Shown here: positions 52,249 through 57,734 of the stretch, piece after piece | Layout: every line of letters begins with the position of its first letter | Position numbering within the stretch: position 1 is the first letter of the stretch | Source: Marisa cornuarietis | Lineage: Eukaryota; Mollusca; Gastropoda; Architaenioglossa; Ampullariidae | NCBI GenBank assembly: GCA_004794655.1 | Contig: SMMW01000488.1 | Span: 744,001 to 808,000, forward strand | DNA length: 64,000 nucleotides | Reading direction: 5' to 3' | Translations under genes and position numbers: made by a program | The notes under the pieces: model-generated | What the model was told of the DNA's origin: nothing | The model's database searches: none | Seen by the model: the letters and a program-made list of their open reading frames with translations, nothing else

Positions 52249-55200
52249 AGCTATCCGTTAACTCTAAAGCTGATGTGTGTCGATAATTTGTTCATTTCTT
52301 CAGCATTATTTTTTCATTATTTATTCACTTACTATTTTGTACTTGTTTAATAGTGAAGCTCCTTTCATTAGTCTACGATGAAGGTCCTTTTGTAAATGAT
52401 TTTTTTTCCGCAAGGTATTGAAAAAAATGGGGAAGGAGACAGCCGACAGCTAGAGTTATTGCGCTTGAAGCCAGAGATCCGCGGGGTAGCGAGTTCGAAA
52501 CCCGTGTGGTGCGGTGAATTTTTCACCGTCGACCACTTTGTTGAATGAATGCCTGACAGAAGGGGAAAACCAGCGAGACAGACTGAGATCGAGAATGAGA
52601 GAAGACAGGTAGCATCCTCACACAAAATTGGCCTCCAGATAAACGCAGTCGCTATCACCTCACTCTTTCACTATCCTTATTTATTTTTAATGAGTTTTTT
52701 TTTCTCAATGGTTTGGTTGTTAGTCTTGCTTACAGTTTATCTAGCGGAAGGAATGAAAGACGACATAGTCTTCAACCATTGAGTGGTTACAGGTGGCCAG
52801 TATTCAGGACCTGCCCACCAAAAGGTTACGAGAATGTGGTACTGCATACAGACGAATGTTTGAGAACATGTTTTGAAGCAACTTTTTTTGTGATCCGTCT
52901 AAACCACTCTGCATAATATTGAGTCCAGTGGCGAGGGTGTCTACTCAGAGAAGAGAGATTCTCTCTGGCCGACTGCGATGTGGCTGTTCAGGCAGCCTGA
53001 CAGTATGGCGCCGGCAGTGAAGACCTTTATGTTTCCCACAAACTAGACACAGAACGTGTTTCACTTAGCAGGCCACCATCCCTCCTCTGCCGGCTGCTTG
53101 CTCATCAGCAAGCTCACTACCCTCGTCTTATCGCCACACGGAAGTAGCATTCTCTGCAGCCTGGGATGCTGGGAACAGGGGAGCGGCTTGCATGAAATGG
53201 AGCTCACACGAGATGCTTCTCTCCCCTGAGAGCCATAAACCCCCACCCCCCAACTCCCAAAACCCCTAATCCCCCATCAATATCACGAGATGTGTTTCAG
53301 AGAAGCTCTGTTTAGTCAGACTGAAGACAAGCGGATACAGAAACGAAAGCATGTCTGCCAGCATCTGCATCCCTCGTCCCTCGAAAATACGACTCCGTGA
53401 GAAAATGGTAACAACAACATCGTCAGCAACCGTTGAATGTGTTCTTTCAACAACTAAGGCTAATTTTAGAATGGAGCTGGGGTGGCTGCTATGATTAGAC
53501 TGATGTACGAGAAAAATAAAGTTTTTGTGAGCATTGTAGACATACAAACTTAATAATGTGCGGCTTGGCGATAACGGATACTGGCTTGAAAGAACAGAAT
53601 CGCCGTGAAGCCTGCTTAAGATACAGTGCTGTGTGTGTGTGAGTGTGTTTGCGCGCGTGTGCATACAAAGAAAAGTAGACACAAACAAGATGGCAATATA
53701 CAAAGATGATTATGACAACTGTACACGCGTATCCTAAATATCCTTTTTAAAAACTGAAATGCTCTGGATCATGCCACTAGAACAACCCAAGTATCTGCCC
53801 GGAGATGATCTGAACACGTTAACCGAAACGACGGTTCCACGGGGATTCAAATATTTGTACAGAGATCGACTATAGTACTGTGCAGTGATCAGCTAAAGTA
53901 CTGCATATAAACGGTCTAATTAACTGTAAAGAGACCAAATTAGCCAGCTAGTGATCTAAATTATCTAACCACTTCAGTTTCTGTAAAAAAAAATGAACAA
54001 AATTACTGTAAAGATACGTTCTAAATTGATATGCAGAAATAATTCAGGCCAGCTAGGTATTTGTAACAAAAAGAGAAAACCTAAATCAGTGTATATACAT
54101 GACCTAAACATCTATGGAGAGACTACTAAGGCTACAGCTAAGAGATGACCTCTGTTATTTGCAAGTGCTGATTATTTGCAGGGCATGACCCCTAGTATTT
54201 GCAAGTGATGAGCTAAGTTGATGTTTAGAAAGGAGGTAAGTATCACTTTCACTGTTTAACAAAACAAGTATTATGAGGAAAATCGCAATGAGCAGCGACT
54301 GCCGGTCTCTTGCTGCTCATCCTACCGCAGACATTGAGCTGTGGGGCTGAGGCGCACAGAGTGGTGAGATTCTTTGACATAAAATTGCACCAAAAATGTG
54401 CCTTTTATTGCATCGGCTGCTCAAGGCTCACCATAAACTACTCCATGTCAATCAGCTTATAAATGAAAATAAAACGAAACCGAAAGGGAAAAAATGGCAG
54501 AAAATGGCAGGCAGCACAAAAAAAAATCCCCCAGAGACAAGGGGAGGGGATAGTGTCTCGTCTCGTCTTCCTTTGTTACTGAGCATAATTTTTCCTTCGA
54601 TAATTCACACTATTTCTTCTTTGTTAATGTACACGCCAGGTGAGACAGAGCACACCTGGTGCCACCTTTCACAGGGAGTACAAAGAGCAGCCTTACCTTG
54701 CAACATGTACTGGTAGGCAGCGTCAGATATAGAGAAGAGATGGGGCGGCATCTCAGTTTTCCTCTTGCCACGGTACTTGTCAATGATGCTTTGTGTGTAG
54801 ATGGGCAGACGTCTGTAGGGGTTGATGGCCACGCAGAACAACCCGGAGTAGGTCTGAACAGCATAGTTCACAATACTTCGTTAAAATATTTTGAAATAAT
54901 GACACAGCAGCGAAATATTAGCAACATCTTTCTCTTTCTCTTATTTATGTTTGTTCGTTTGTTTGTTTGTTCGTGTTTTTTTTTTTTTGCTTGCTTGTTT
55001 GTTTGTTTGTTTGTGTGTTTCCTTAGAGGTCCGGTGGCGCAGGGGTTAGCGCCTTCGCCTAATACGGTAAAAATTGGTTGCCGTGGGTTCAAATCTCGTC
55101 TCGGGCAAACTGTTCTTTCTCTGCATGTGGTATCTGTTTACAGGGCTACTGGTTTACCTTTGTATAACCTTAGTTGCTGGGTCGGCGTAAAACACAAACT

Positions 55201-56775
55201 CCCACCCCTTTTCATCTTTTTTTCTTCTATCCCTCTGACCCCCTCTCTCGTTAGCTCCCCTTGTTACCTTTCATTTGCACTTTACCTCATCTCTCTCTCG
55301 CTCGCACGTTTTCTCTCGCTCGCTCGCTCTCTACACGCACCAGTCTAATCAAAGAAATCTGTTATAACTAAATGTTTGCTGCACCTATAGCTTGCAATTC
55401 TGGTTTGTTTATAAACAACAAAATTCACGGTTAGGCAAATGAGAACTGAGTTGTCGCCAGTCTTTATCATGAAGTCAGAAATACGTAAATTGCTTCACTT
55501 TGTTTAAAGGGGAAGGGGGTCTTGAAGTGAAGAGCATAATTGACGGAAAAAATATTGATACGACGTGTATAAGCTTGGGGAACTTAGGATAAAAAATTCT
55601 TTCTTGGGTAATGAGGTTAGTTTGTCTGCGTATTAGTACTTTCCTATTTGACTTCCTATAAAACTTCGTTTTAGCACTTCATGATTTCAAAACAGGAGGA
55701 GACTGTAGGTATCTCTCTTTTAAACAATTTGCTTCATGAAAACAATTTTCGGTTTTACTTTTTTTCGTTTGTTTAAAAATTTTAAGGTTTCATTATCTGG
55801 TTTATATGAAAACATCTTCAATACACTTTTATTAATCCTTGTCATCTTCACAAAAAACATATAAGCAGCAATACGTACATAGATCAGACCAGCACTGTAA
55901 CGGGTCTTCAAGTTGTGCAAGACAGACGCCTCATTCAAGTATGTCATGTTGGCCATGTCCTCGATCTTCTCGAATTTTGGTGGGTTCATCTGTTGGATGT
56001 CATCCTTCTTGAACGTCTTCGTCTGAGGAAGAGAATGTGACAATGGCATGTGATCCAGGCAACCTGGGAAACGACCTCGTACAGAGATATTTTACAATTC
56101 TGACAGGTGTTTACTAGTTTCAACCTCTCTCGAATTCAATCATGCTTTTGGCAGTTTGAAACCTTCCGAGCTATTAATTATTTAAACAGTATGCTGCTTT
56201 CGATTTATGAGAGAATGTTGAAGCCCAGAAGTAACCGAAGTTTTCTAGATTTGCACTGAATTAAAGAAATCGTGAAATTCATCATAGCTGAGTATCCTAA
56301 CCTTTAAGGGAAATATTTTGACTGTATGTTTCCCCTGTGTTGTCACTTATTCTACAATTATTGTAAGAAGCATGAAAAGTGCAGTCTCTAGTTTTGACCT
56401 CACATACAATGTTACCTTGAAAGAGCACCTCTAACGGTTTTGTCATCTGAGACAATGAAAATAAATATCATCAAATTAGCAAGCTAGGTGCCCAAACAAT
56501 ACTACAGTCTGCTAAGGGCCTTCTTTCTTTATTGCTGGTTCGAAGATGCGGTAGGCTTACACAGACTCTAGACGTATGGTTACCTCATTGTTCTTGACCA
56601 GCTTGACTGTGATCTCATCACCCTTGGTGCTCTGGATTTCGGCGGCCAAGAAACCCTCTTTGTCATTTGGAACCCAGCAGTTCTTCTTGCCATCGAAGGT
56701 CTGGGTTTGCTCCCTCATGAGCTTCTTGCGGTCCACCGCAAGATACTCAAAATCGGGATCGGTTGGATCGAACAT
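10890..56775 (-). CDS. MHC: Muscle myosin heavy chain (class II), complete gene with alternative exons
   Basis: About 41 coding exon positions on the minus strand join in frame to 5904 nt (about 1967 residues) when one exon from each alternative set is used (6b, 7a, 17a). Motor landmarks: P-loop GESGAGKT at residues 175-182, switch I NNNSSRF, switch [10 protein letters not shown] near 462, SH1/SH2 helix [16 protein letters not shown] and two IQ-type light-chain sites. A heptad coiled-coil rod follows from about residue 840 and ends in a short non-helical tail. The protein follows scallop regulatory muscle myosin closely along its whole length. It is the thick-filament motor, hydrolysing ATP on actin; in molluscs this class is switched on by Ca2+ binding to the light-chain domain. 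Scallop makes striated and catch isoforms from one such gene by alternative splicing, and the exon sets here fit that scheme. All introns checked have GT/AG ends and agreeing phases. Confidence 0.96.
10989..15574 (-). other. MHC intron 42 (4.6 kb)
   Basis: I saw no further tail exon I could defend. It contains the 60-bp tandem array at 14270-14610; the rest is A/T-rich unique sequence with spurious short ORFs. Confidence 0.5.
14270..14610. repeat. About 60-bp tandem repeat in MHC intron 42
   Basis: Five to six degenerate copies carry ACTCACAGCTCTTACATCCA then CATTATGGACAGTGT, with variant ATAAATTATAT inserts. Confidence 0.9.
15575..15733 (-). CDS. MHC: MHC/myorod exon 42: end of rod and start of tailpiece
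   Basis: The 159-nt exon encodes [40 protein letters not shown] and SRTSASPA, phase 0 at GCG|GTGAGT. The heptads end at KLRAKNR and a Ser-rich non-helical tail follows. If intron 42 is retained, the frame continues 12 residues ([12 protein letters not shown]) to a stop ending at 15536. Confidence 0.95.
15951..16151 (-). CDS. MHC: MHC/myorod exon 41: rod (assembly region)
   Basis: The 201-nt, phase 0/0 exon contains [40 protein letters not shown] and [12 protein letters not shown], the segment needed for filament assembly in muscle myosins. Confidence 0.97.
16412..16531 (-). CDS. MHC: MHC/myorod exon 40: rod
   Basis: The 120-nt, phase 0/0 exon encodes [20 protein letters not shown] then [20 protein letters not shown]. 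Confidence 0.96.
16839..16958 (-). CDS. MHC: MHC/myorod exon 39: rod
   Basis: The 120-nt, phase 0/0 exon encodes [20 protein letters not shown] then [20 protein letters not shown]. Confidence 0.96.
17201..17332 (-). CDS. MHC: MHC/myorod exon 38: rod
   Basis: The 132-nt, phase 0/0 exon contains [20 protein letters not shown] and [12 protein letters not shown]. Confidence 0.96.
17606..17734 (-). CDS. MHC: MHC/myorod exon 37: rod
   Basis: The 129-nt, phase 0/0 exon contains [20 protein letters not shown] then [20 protein letters not shown] and LEQ. Confidence 0.96.
17963..18155 (-). CDS. MHC: MHC/myorod exon 36: rod
   Basis: The 193-nt exon contains [40 protein letters not shown] and [18 protein letters not shown], phase 0 out. 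Confidence 0.97.
18230..18370 (+). mobile_element. tRNA-like SINE fragment, intron 35
   Basis: TTAGTGCAGCGGG (A-box-like) at about 18229 and GGGTTCAGATCTCAC (B-box-like) at about 18285 are followed by a pyrimidine-rich tail. Confidence 0.5.
18628..18868 (-). CDS. MHC: MHC/myorod exon 35: rod
   Basis: The 241-nt exon contains [40 protein letters not shown] and ends EEFENTR, phase 2 out. The DEIHDLT-QL-EGGRS block is a hallmark of muscle myosin rods. Confidence 0.97.
19049..19265 (-). CDS. MHC: MHC/myorod exon 34: rod
   Basis: The 217-nt exon contains [40 protein letters not shown] and [13 protein letters not shown], phase 1 out. Confidence 0.96.
19500..19632 (-). CDS. MHC: MHC/myorod exon 33: rod
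   Basis: The 133-nt exon encodes [40 protein letters not shown] and ends ER in phase 0. Confidence 0.96.
19966..20162 (-). CDS. MHC: MHC/myorod exon 32: rod
   Basis: The 197-nt exon contains [40 protein letters not shown] and [20 protein letters not shown], phase 2 out. Confidence 0.96.
20895..21140 (-). CDS. MHC: MHC/myorod exon 31: rod
   Basis: The 246-nt, phase 0/0 exon contains [40 protein letters not shown] and [20 protein letters not shown], ending LEDETR. Confidence 0.96.
22198..22276 (-). CDS. MHC: MHC/myorod exon 30: rod
   Basis: The 79-nt exon encodes [20 protein letters not shown] then HVGKNK, ending in phase 0 at AAG|GTACTC. Confidence 0.94.
22803..22969 (-). CDS. MHC: MHC/myorod exon 29: rod
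   Basis: The 167-nt exon encodes [40 protein letters not shown] and QLQKVKSR, ending in phase 2. Confidence 0.96.
23107..23171. repeat. (TG)n microsatellite, intron 28
   Basis: About 65 bp of TG repeat with one TC interruption lies between exons 28 and 29. Confidence 0.97.
23376..23462 (-). CDS. MHC: MHC/myorod exon 28: rod
   Basis: The 87-nt, phase 0/0 exon encodes [20 protein letters not shown] then EAGGATSAQ, a skip-residue-region landmark ([10 protein letters not shown]) of muscle myosin rods. Confidence 0.96.
24288..24343. promoter_or_regulatory. Candidate muscle enhancer: MEF2 site and two E-boxes
   Basis: A perfect MEF2 site CTATTTTTAG (24288-24297) is followed by E-boxes CAGCTG (24328-24333) and CAGGTG (24338-24343). 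An M-CAT-like AGGAATG lies at 24600-24606. The cluster lies 2.1 kb downstream of the myorod exon, in the intron between exons 27 and 28. Confidence 0.4.
25090..25146 (-). CDS. MHC: MHC exon 27: first rod exon shared with myorod
   Basis: The 57-nt, phase 0/0 exon encodes [19 protein letters not shown]. Both exon 26 and the myorod exon end in phase 0 and can join it. Confidence 0.96.
26470..26988 (-). CDS. Myorod/catchin-specific first coding exon (173 residues)
   Basis: Within the 6-kb MHC intron 26 a single open exon starts at ATG 26988. It encodes 173 residues: an acidic and Ala/Pro-rich start ([20 protein letters not shown]), a Thr/Lys-rich stretch ([20 protein letters not shown]), then [20 protein letters not shown] and [18 protein letters not shown], ending GLKSLLE. 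The donor GAA|GTACAG is phase 0 and joins exactly to phase-0 exon 27 ([10 protein letters not shown]). The resulting protein of about 1031 residues has this head plus the C-terminal 858 residues of the MHC rod. Catchin/myorod of mussel and scallop is built the same way from the MHC gene and co-assembles in thick filaments of smooth and catch muscle. No motor or other folded domain is recognisable, and the head looks largely disordered. The Thr/Ser-Lys-rich part is a plausible kinase target (inference). Without the splice the frame reads VQ and stops at 26461. Confidence 0.9.
27203..27268 (-). other. Myorod noncoding first exon (proposed)
   Basis: A donor GGCTAG|GTGAGAAC ends at 27203, and an acceptor TTTCGTTGTAG| lies three bases before the myorod ATG (exon start 26991). 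Together they define a 211-nt 5'UTR intron. The start is estimated from a TATA-like element. An unspliced 5'UTR is the alternative. Confidence 0.35.
27255..27300 (-). promoter_or_regulatory. Candidate internal promoter for myorod
   Basis: The minus strand has CTTAAAAGC at 27295-27287 (TATA-like), then GCTTCAACAATAACC at about 27271-27257, an initiator-like match at the expected distance. It is supported only by motif spacing and by the ATG exon that follows. Confidence 0.35.
27300..31219 (-). other. Intron 26, part upstream of the myorod promoter
   Basis: I saw no exon here. Contents: a (CA)n tract at about 28829-28850, a G/A-rich tract at 27935-28000, a possible SINE fragment on the minus strand at about 29985-30095 (GTGTTCGAATCC near 30045), and a poly-C run at 27596-27610. 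Any myorod enhancers should lie here. Confidence 0.5.
31220..31310 (-). CDS. MHC: MHC exon 26: coiled coil; last MHC-only rod exon
   Basis: The 91-nt exon encodes [20 protein letters not shown] then [10 protein letters not shown], ending in phase 0. It is the last exon used by myosin but not by myorod, whose first coding exon lies in the next intron. Confidence 0.95.
31611..31756 (-). CDS. MHC: MHC exon 25: coiled coil, residues 1031-1079
   Basis: The 146-nt exon encodes [20 protein letters not shown] through [13 protein letters not shown], ending in phase 2 at GGAG|GTACGT. Confidence 0.96.
31997..32206 (-). CDS. MHC: MHC exon 24: subfragment-2 coiled coil, residues 961-1030
   Basis: The 210-nt, phase 0/0 exon contains [31 protein letters not shown] and [14 protein letters not shown]. 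Confidence 0.96.
32542..32745 (-). CDS. MHC: MHC exon 23: subfragment-2 coiled coil, residues 893-960
   Basis: The 204-nt, phase 0/0 exon contains [40 protein letters not shown] and ends ELENNLAK. Confidence 0.96.
33098..33277 (-). CDS. MHC: MHC exon 22: head-rod junction, residues 833-892
   Basis: The 180-nt, phase 0/0 exon starts [20 protein letters not shown] and continues in heptads to LYLQLQAEQ. The invariant proline at the head-rod junction is present. Confidence 0.96.
33497..33578 (-). CDS. MHC: MHC exon 21: regulatory light chain site, residues 805-832
   Basis: The 82-nt exon encodes [20 protein letters not shown] then WWKLYCK. It is the second IQ-like site and the Trp-rich hook. 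The hook reads WLWW where scallop has WQWW. Confidence 0.95.
34033..34290 (-). CDS. MHC: MHC exon 20: converter and first IQ, residues 719-805
   Basis: The 258-nt exon encodes [40 protein letters not shown] and [20 protein letters not shown]. It covers the converter, the [12 protein letters not shown] motif and the essential light chain IQ site. Only one converter exon is seen. Confidence 0.97.
34703..34820 (-). CDS. MHC: MHC exon 19: SH1/SH2 helices, residues 680-719
   Basis: The exon encodes [20 protein letters not shown] then [19 protein letters not shown] and [20 protein letters not shown] contains the reactive SH2 and SH1 cysteines. It ends in phase 2 at AGAG|GTCTGT. Confidence 0.97.
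35054..35098 (-). other. Candidate cryptic or poison exon (45 nt)
   Basis: A 45-nt segment has a good acceptor (AATACATAG) and donor (AACCAG|GTACAC) 49 nt below the exon 18 donor. In its own frame 0 it reads [15 protein letters not shown]. In the phase 1 used by exons 18 and 19 its first full codon is TGA, so inclusion would truncate the motor. It is not part of the standard protein. Confidence 0.3.
35147..35234 (-). CDS. MHC: MHC exon 18: motor, residues 651-680
   Basis: The 88-nt exon encodes [20 protein letters not shown] then IIPNENKQP, ending in phase 1 at [22 protein letters not shown] is invariant. Confidence 0.97.
35235..36910 (-). other. MHC intron 17
   Basis: I saw no third loop-2 exon. 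A SINE 3' end (TAGCTGGCATCGGTGTAAAA) lies at about 35525-35575 on the plus strand. The rest is A/T-rich unique sequence. Confidence 0.5.
36911..36975 (-). CDS. MHC: MHC exon 17b: loop 2 (actin-binding), alternative B
   Basis: The 65-nt exon encodes [20 protein letters not shown] plus HK, with the same phases as 17a; acceptor CCCATTTAG, donor AAG|GTATAC. GG-KKKK-S-AFQTIS is the standard muscle-myosin loop-2 form. Including both 17a and 17b would break the frame, so the two are mutually exclusive. Confidence 0.9.
37412..37473 (-). CDS. MHC: MHC exon 17a: loop 2 (actin-binding), alternative A
   Basis: The 62-nt exon encodes [20 protein letters not shown] plus R, phase 1 in, phase 0 out (CATAGG|GTAGGC), acceptor CATGCAG. 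It carries the Lys/Arg-rich surface loop 2 and the start of the following helix ([10 protein letters not shown] in place of the usual AFQTIS-HR). Confidence 0.85.
38281..38371. repeat. (TCTG)n microsatellite in MHC intron 16
   Basis: About 22 pure TCTG units begin about 35 nt into the intron after exon 16. Confidence 0.97.
38406..38532 (-). CDS. MHC: MHC exon 16: motor, residues 588-630
   Basis: The 127-nt exon encodes [20 protein letters not shown] then [20 protein letters not shown] and AQ, ending in phase 1. [11 protein letters not shown] is the conserved strut region before loop 2. Confidence 0.95.
38575..39581 (-). repeat. 24-bp minisatellite made of 5' splice-site copies, MHC intron 15
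   Basis: About forty tandem units (minus strand CACAGTGTAAGTAATGACAC then TTCT) occupy nearly the whole 1,049-bp intron. Each unit contains CAGTGTAAGTA, the same sequence as the true exon 15 donor GGCAGT|GTAAGTA. Several units carry a 13-bp insertion (TCTGTTGTAGGTG on the plus strand), giving a higher-order pattern. Period 24 keeps frames open on both strands; these are not genes. Confidence 0.97.
39582..39764 (-). CDS. MHC: MHC exon 15: lower 50K, residues 527-587
   Basis: The 183-nt exon encodes [20 protein letters not shown] then [20 protein letters not shown] and ends [10 protein letters not shown], phase 0 at AGT|GTAAGT. The donor is itself the first unit of the minisatellite that fills the following intron. 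Confidence 0.95.
39989..40159 (-). CDS. MHC: MHC exon 14: relay helix, residues 470-526
   Basis: The 171-nt, phase 0/0 exon encodes [40 protein letters not shown] and [17 protein letters not shown]. It holds the relay helix and loop. I found only one copy, unlike insect Mhc genes where the relay exon is alternative. Confidence 0.97.
40522..40671 (-). CDS. MHC: MHC exon 13: switch II, residues 420-469
   Basis: The 150-nt, phase 0/0 exon encodes [40 protein letters not shown] and [16 protein letters not shown] is switch II. Confidence 0.97.
40871..40970. repeat. (TG)n microsatellite in MHC intron 12
   Basis: About 87 bp of pure TG is followed by short (CGTG)n. It lies between exons 12 and 13. 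Confidence 0.97.
41075..41193 (-). CDS. MHC: MHC exon 12: motor, residues 380-419
   Basis: The 119-nt exon encodes [20 protein letters not shown] then [31 protein letters not shown] is the conserved segment after the cardiomyopathy-loop region. It ends in phase 0. Confidence 0.96.
41256..41322 (-). mobile_element. tRNA-like SINE fragment inside the 129-bp intron 11
   Basis: On the minus strand CCCAGTTCGAATCCAGTC matches the pol III B box (GTTCGAATCC). It is followed by CGCC and a C-rich tail and fills about half of the intron between exons 11 and 12. Confidence 0.4.
41323..41461 (-). CDS. MHC: MHC exon 11: motor, residues 334-380
   Basis: The exon encodes [20 protein letters not shown], then [20 protein letters not shown] and [24 protein letters not shown] is diagnostic of muscle myosin. 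Confidence 0.96.
41713..41816 (-). CDS. MHC: MHC exon 10: motor, residues 299-333
   Basis: The 104-nt exon encodes [20 protein letters not shown] then [15 protein letters not shown]. It aligns with the YSFINQG/VDNIDD segment of scallop myosin and ends in phase 0 at GAT|GTAAGT. Confidence 0.94.
42253..42351 (-). CDS. MHC: MHC exon 9: motor, residues 266-298
   Basis: The 99-nt exon encodes [20 protein letters not shown] then [20 protein letters not shown] and ERNYHIFYQ are invariant class II motifs. It is phase 1 on both sides. Confidence 0.95.
42409..42650. repeat. About 30-bp minisatellite in MHC intron 8
   Basis: About 8 tandem copies of TACAGAGCTGGCCCATCCAT followed by AAACTAG occur. It begins about 60 bp into the intron from exon 9. 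Confidence 0.93.
42822..43550. repeat. 42-bp minisatellite in MHC intron 8
   Basis: About 17 tandem copies of a 42-bp unit (core CCAACACCTGTCATCAAGAC, then TGAGTGGTCAGGACTATGTA) fill most of the intron between exons 8 and 9. Because 42 is divisible by 3, frames stay open across it on both strands. These are not genes. Confidence 0.97.
43604..43667 (-). CDS. MHC: MHC exon 8: motor
   Basis: The 64-nt exon encodes [20 protein letters not shown] plus F, ending in phase 1 at [18 protein letters not shown] directly follows switch I in all muscle myosins. Confidence 0.95.
44710..44802 (-). CDS. MHC: MHC exon 7c: switch I, alternative C
   Basis: The 93-nt, phase 0/0 exon encodes [20 protein letters not shown] then [11 protein letters not shown]. 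It is one residue shorter than 7a/7b and has EAFGNAKTI instead of EAYGNAKTT. The acceptor is CCTGCAG and the donor TTC|GTAAGT. Confidence 0.95.
45911..46006 (-). CDS. MHC: MHC exon 7b: switch I, alternative B
   Basis: The 96-nt, phase 0/0 exon encodes [20 protein letters not shown] then [12 protein letters not shown], with acceptor CCCATCAG and donor TTC|GTGAGT. It differs from 7a only in the first ten residues. Nucleotide identity with 7a is high in the 3' two-thirds, so the two look like a recent duplication. Confidence 0.93.
46662..46757 (-). CDS. MHC: MHC exon 7a: switch I, alternative A
   Basis: The 96-nt, phase 0/0 exon encodes [20 protein letters not shown] then [12 protein letters not shown]. 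It carries switch I (NNNSSRF), which contacts the ATP gamma-phosphate. The acceptor is CCCACAG and the donor TTT|GTGAGT. It is first in transcript order of three switch-I exons. Confidence 0.95.
48078..48192 (-). CDS. MHC: MHC exon 6b: P-loop and loop 1, alternative B
   Basis: The 115-nt exon encodes [20 protein letters not shown] then [18 protein letters not shown]. Acceptor TTCCAACAG and donor AAG|GTAGAC keep the phases of exon 6a. The charged loop [12 protein letters not shown] is the classical loop-1 form of molluscan muscle myosin. Confidence 0.95.
48585..48687 (-). CDS. MHC: MHC exon 6a: P-loop and loop 1, alternative A
   Basis: The 103-nt exon encodes [20 protein letters not shown] then [14 protein letters not shown], ending in phase 0 at CGA|GTAAGT. 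It holds Walker A and surface loop 1. It uses the same phases as exon 6b, 390 bp away, so only one can be included. Its loop 1 is four residues shorter than that of 6b and much less acidic. In scallop, loop-1 exon choice separates catch from striated myosin and changes ADP release and ATPase rate. Confidence 0.94.
48747..48791. repeat. (ACTC)n microsatellite upstream of exon 6a
   Basis: About 11 units of ACTC lie 60 bp upstream (transcript sense) of exon 6a. On the minus strand this reads GAGT repeats. Confidence 0.95.
49398..50137. repeat. Tandem duplication of about 365 bp in MHC intron 5
   Basis: The block starting ACACAGTGATAAAATAAAAA at about 49400 is repeated at about 49760, both followed by GAAGCCAATTTGGGACAGGT, (TAAA)n and the same A-rich body ending AGCTATATT.GACAAT. 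The second copy abuts exon 5. Confidence 0.9.
50159..50186 (-). CDS. MHC: MHC exon 5: 28-nt microexon before the P-loop
   Basis: The 28-nt exon (phase 1 in, phase 2 out) encodes [10 protein letters not shown], the strand entering the P-loop. Splice sites are TTTCAG and AC|GTAAGT. It was assigned because it exactly restores the frame between exon 4 and either exon 6. Confidence 0.93.
52184..52245. repeat. (TG)n microsatellite
   Basis: About 60 bp of pure TG lies in MHC intron 4. Confidence 0.97.
52440..52530 (+). mobile_element. tRNA-like SINE fragment
   Basis: GAGTTCGAAACCCGTG at about 52491 matches the pol III B box, with an A-box-like ACAGCTAGAGTTATTGCGC 40-55 bp upstream. It is not a functional tRNA. 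Confidence 0.45.
54697..54853 (-). CDS. MHC: MHC exon 4: motor, residues 113-165
   Basis: The 157-nt exon encodes [40 protein letters not shown] and ends YMLQ, phase 1. It contains the conserved NPY and PPHLF segments leading to the P-loop. Confidence 0.96.
55026..55210 (+). mobile_element. tRNA-derived SINE, plus strand
   Basis: TGGCGCAGGGGTTAGCGCC (A box, about 55035) and GGGTTCAAATCTCGTC (B box, about 55085) are followed by a body ending GGGTCGGCGTAAAACACAAA. It is preceded by (TTTG)n at 54955-55018. The family matches the copy at 2308-2487. Confidence 0.75.
55879..56022 (-). CDS. MHC: MHC exon 3: motor, residues 65-112
   Basis: The 144-nt exon is phase 0/0 with acceptor CTTCCTCAG and donor TAT|GTACGT. 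It encodes [20 protein letters not shown] and ends YSAGLIY. MNPPKF and EDMA-LTYLNE-type motifs are invariant in class II myosin motors. Confidence 0.96.
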
Positions 56776-56804
56776 GGTGATGTAGCTGACCAGAGGTCTC
56801 CTCT
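56584..56804 (-). CDS. MHC: MHC exon 2: start codon, SH3-like N-terminal domain
   Basis: The exon has an acceptor at 56805-56806 (TATTAAG) and 29 nt of 5'UTR; ATG is at 56775. It encodes residues 1-64 ([19 protein letters not shown] to VKLVKNNE), with the CWVPND motif typical of the myosin SH3-like N-terminal domain. It ends in phase 0 at GAG|GTAACC. Confidence 0.95.
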
Positions 56805-56966
56805 CTTAATATAAAAACGAAATCTCAAAACGTCGTGAGACAGCCGCAACGGGAAGACTGCGCGCGCCCCCTAGGCCAACAACAGAACAGCCTGCAACAC
56901 AAGAACACGTGATCATCGGACATGTACAGAGGCGGGGCACTGTCAGCCAATCTCGGGCAGGTGCAG

Positions 56967-57236
56967 ACCCAGGTATCTAGGATTCACCCAGGTATCCAGC
57001 ATTCACCCAGGTATCTAGGATTCACACAGGTATCTATCATTCACCCAGGTATATAGCATTCACCCAGGTATCTAGGATTCACCCAGGTATATAGCATTCA
57101 CACAGGTATCTAACATTCACCCAGGTATATAGCATTCACACAGGTATCTACCATTCACCCATGTATATAGCATTCACACAGGTATCTTCCATTCACCTAG
57201 GTATCTACATTCACCCAGGTATCTAGTATTCACCCA
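56967..57236. repeat. Minisatellite, about 20-bp unit, MHC intron 1
   Basis: About 13 degenerate copies of CACCCAGGTATCTAGGATT occur in tandem. They lie 160-430 bp upstream of the first coding exon. Confidence 0.9.
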
Positions 57237-57676
57237 TGACAACCCAAGGGACGACAGGATAAACCATCAAGAAAATCCTTTTCTAGTGGCTATTATTTTT
57301 CTCAAAATTAAGCAATTCTTTATTTAACCGAAAAAAAAGTTTCGTATATTACTTCCAGGCCTTATATTTTTCTTCGTATTGCCATTATTTTACTTGTTCT
57401 TTTCTTAAATGGCGAGACAGAGAAGAAAATATAAGTATTATGTCAAACCCGTAATCAAAGGATGATCTTTTAGATACTGTGAACAAAATCGTTATCTTCT
57501 ACAAATAAAGCATTCACAGGAAAAGGCACAGCACGTCCACTCCAGCAACAAAACTTTGGATAATCACTTCGATGTGATCGTCACTAATGTACGTGTCAGT
57601 GCGCGTGTGCGTGGTGAGCGAAGGCGCATGCGCGGAGGTGTATTTTCTGGCAGTTACACCCTTGTTCATGTTGTGT

Positions 57677-57734
57677 CTAAAAATAGATGGCAGCCTGTGT
57701 CACTCATGTCTTCCTGACCTATGTCTATTTTTAG
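57677..57734. promoter_or_regulatory. Paired MEF2 sites in MHC intron 1
   Basis: CTAAAAATAG at 57677-57686 and CTATTTTTAG at 57725-57734 are two perfect MEF2 consensus sites in opposite orientation, 48 bp apart start to start. Intron-1 MEF2 clusters drive muscle MHC expression in other animals. Function here is inferred. Confidence 0.5.

Larger units (their letters stand above)
50187..54696 (-). other. MHC intron 4 (4.5 kb)
   Basis: I saw no exon. It has GCTCGCCCCA repeats at 50865-50900, (TG)n at 52184-52245 and a tRNA-like SINE fragment at 52440-52530. The rest is unique sequence. Confidence 0.55.

Noticed and set aside
55026..55100. tRNA gene
   Set aside because: A and B boxes are present, but the cloverleaf does not close and the sequence continues into a SINE body.
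54659..55348. A 229-codon plus-strand ORF
   Set aside because: It is antisense to MHC exon 4 and then runs through a (TTTG)n tract and a SINE.
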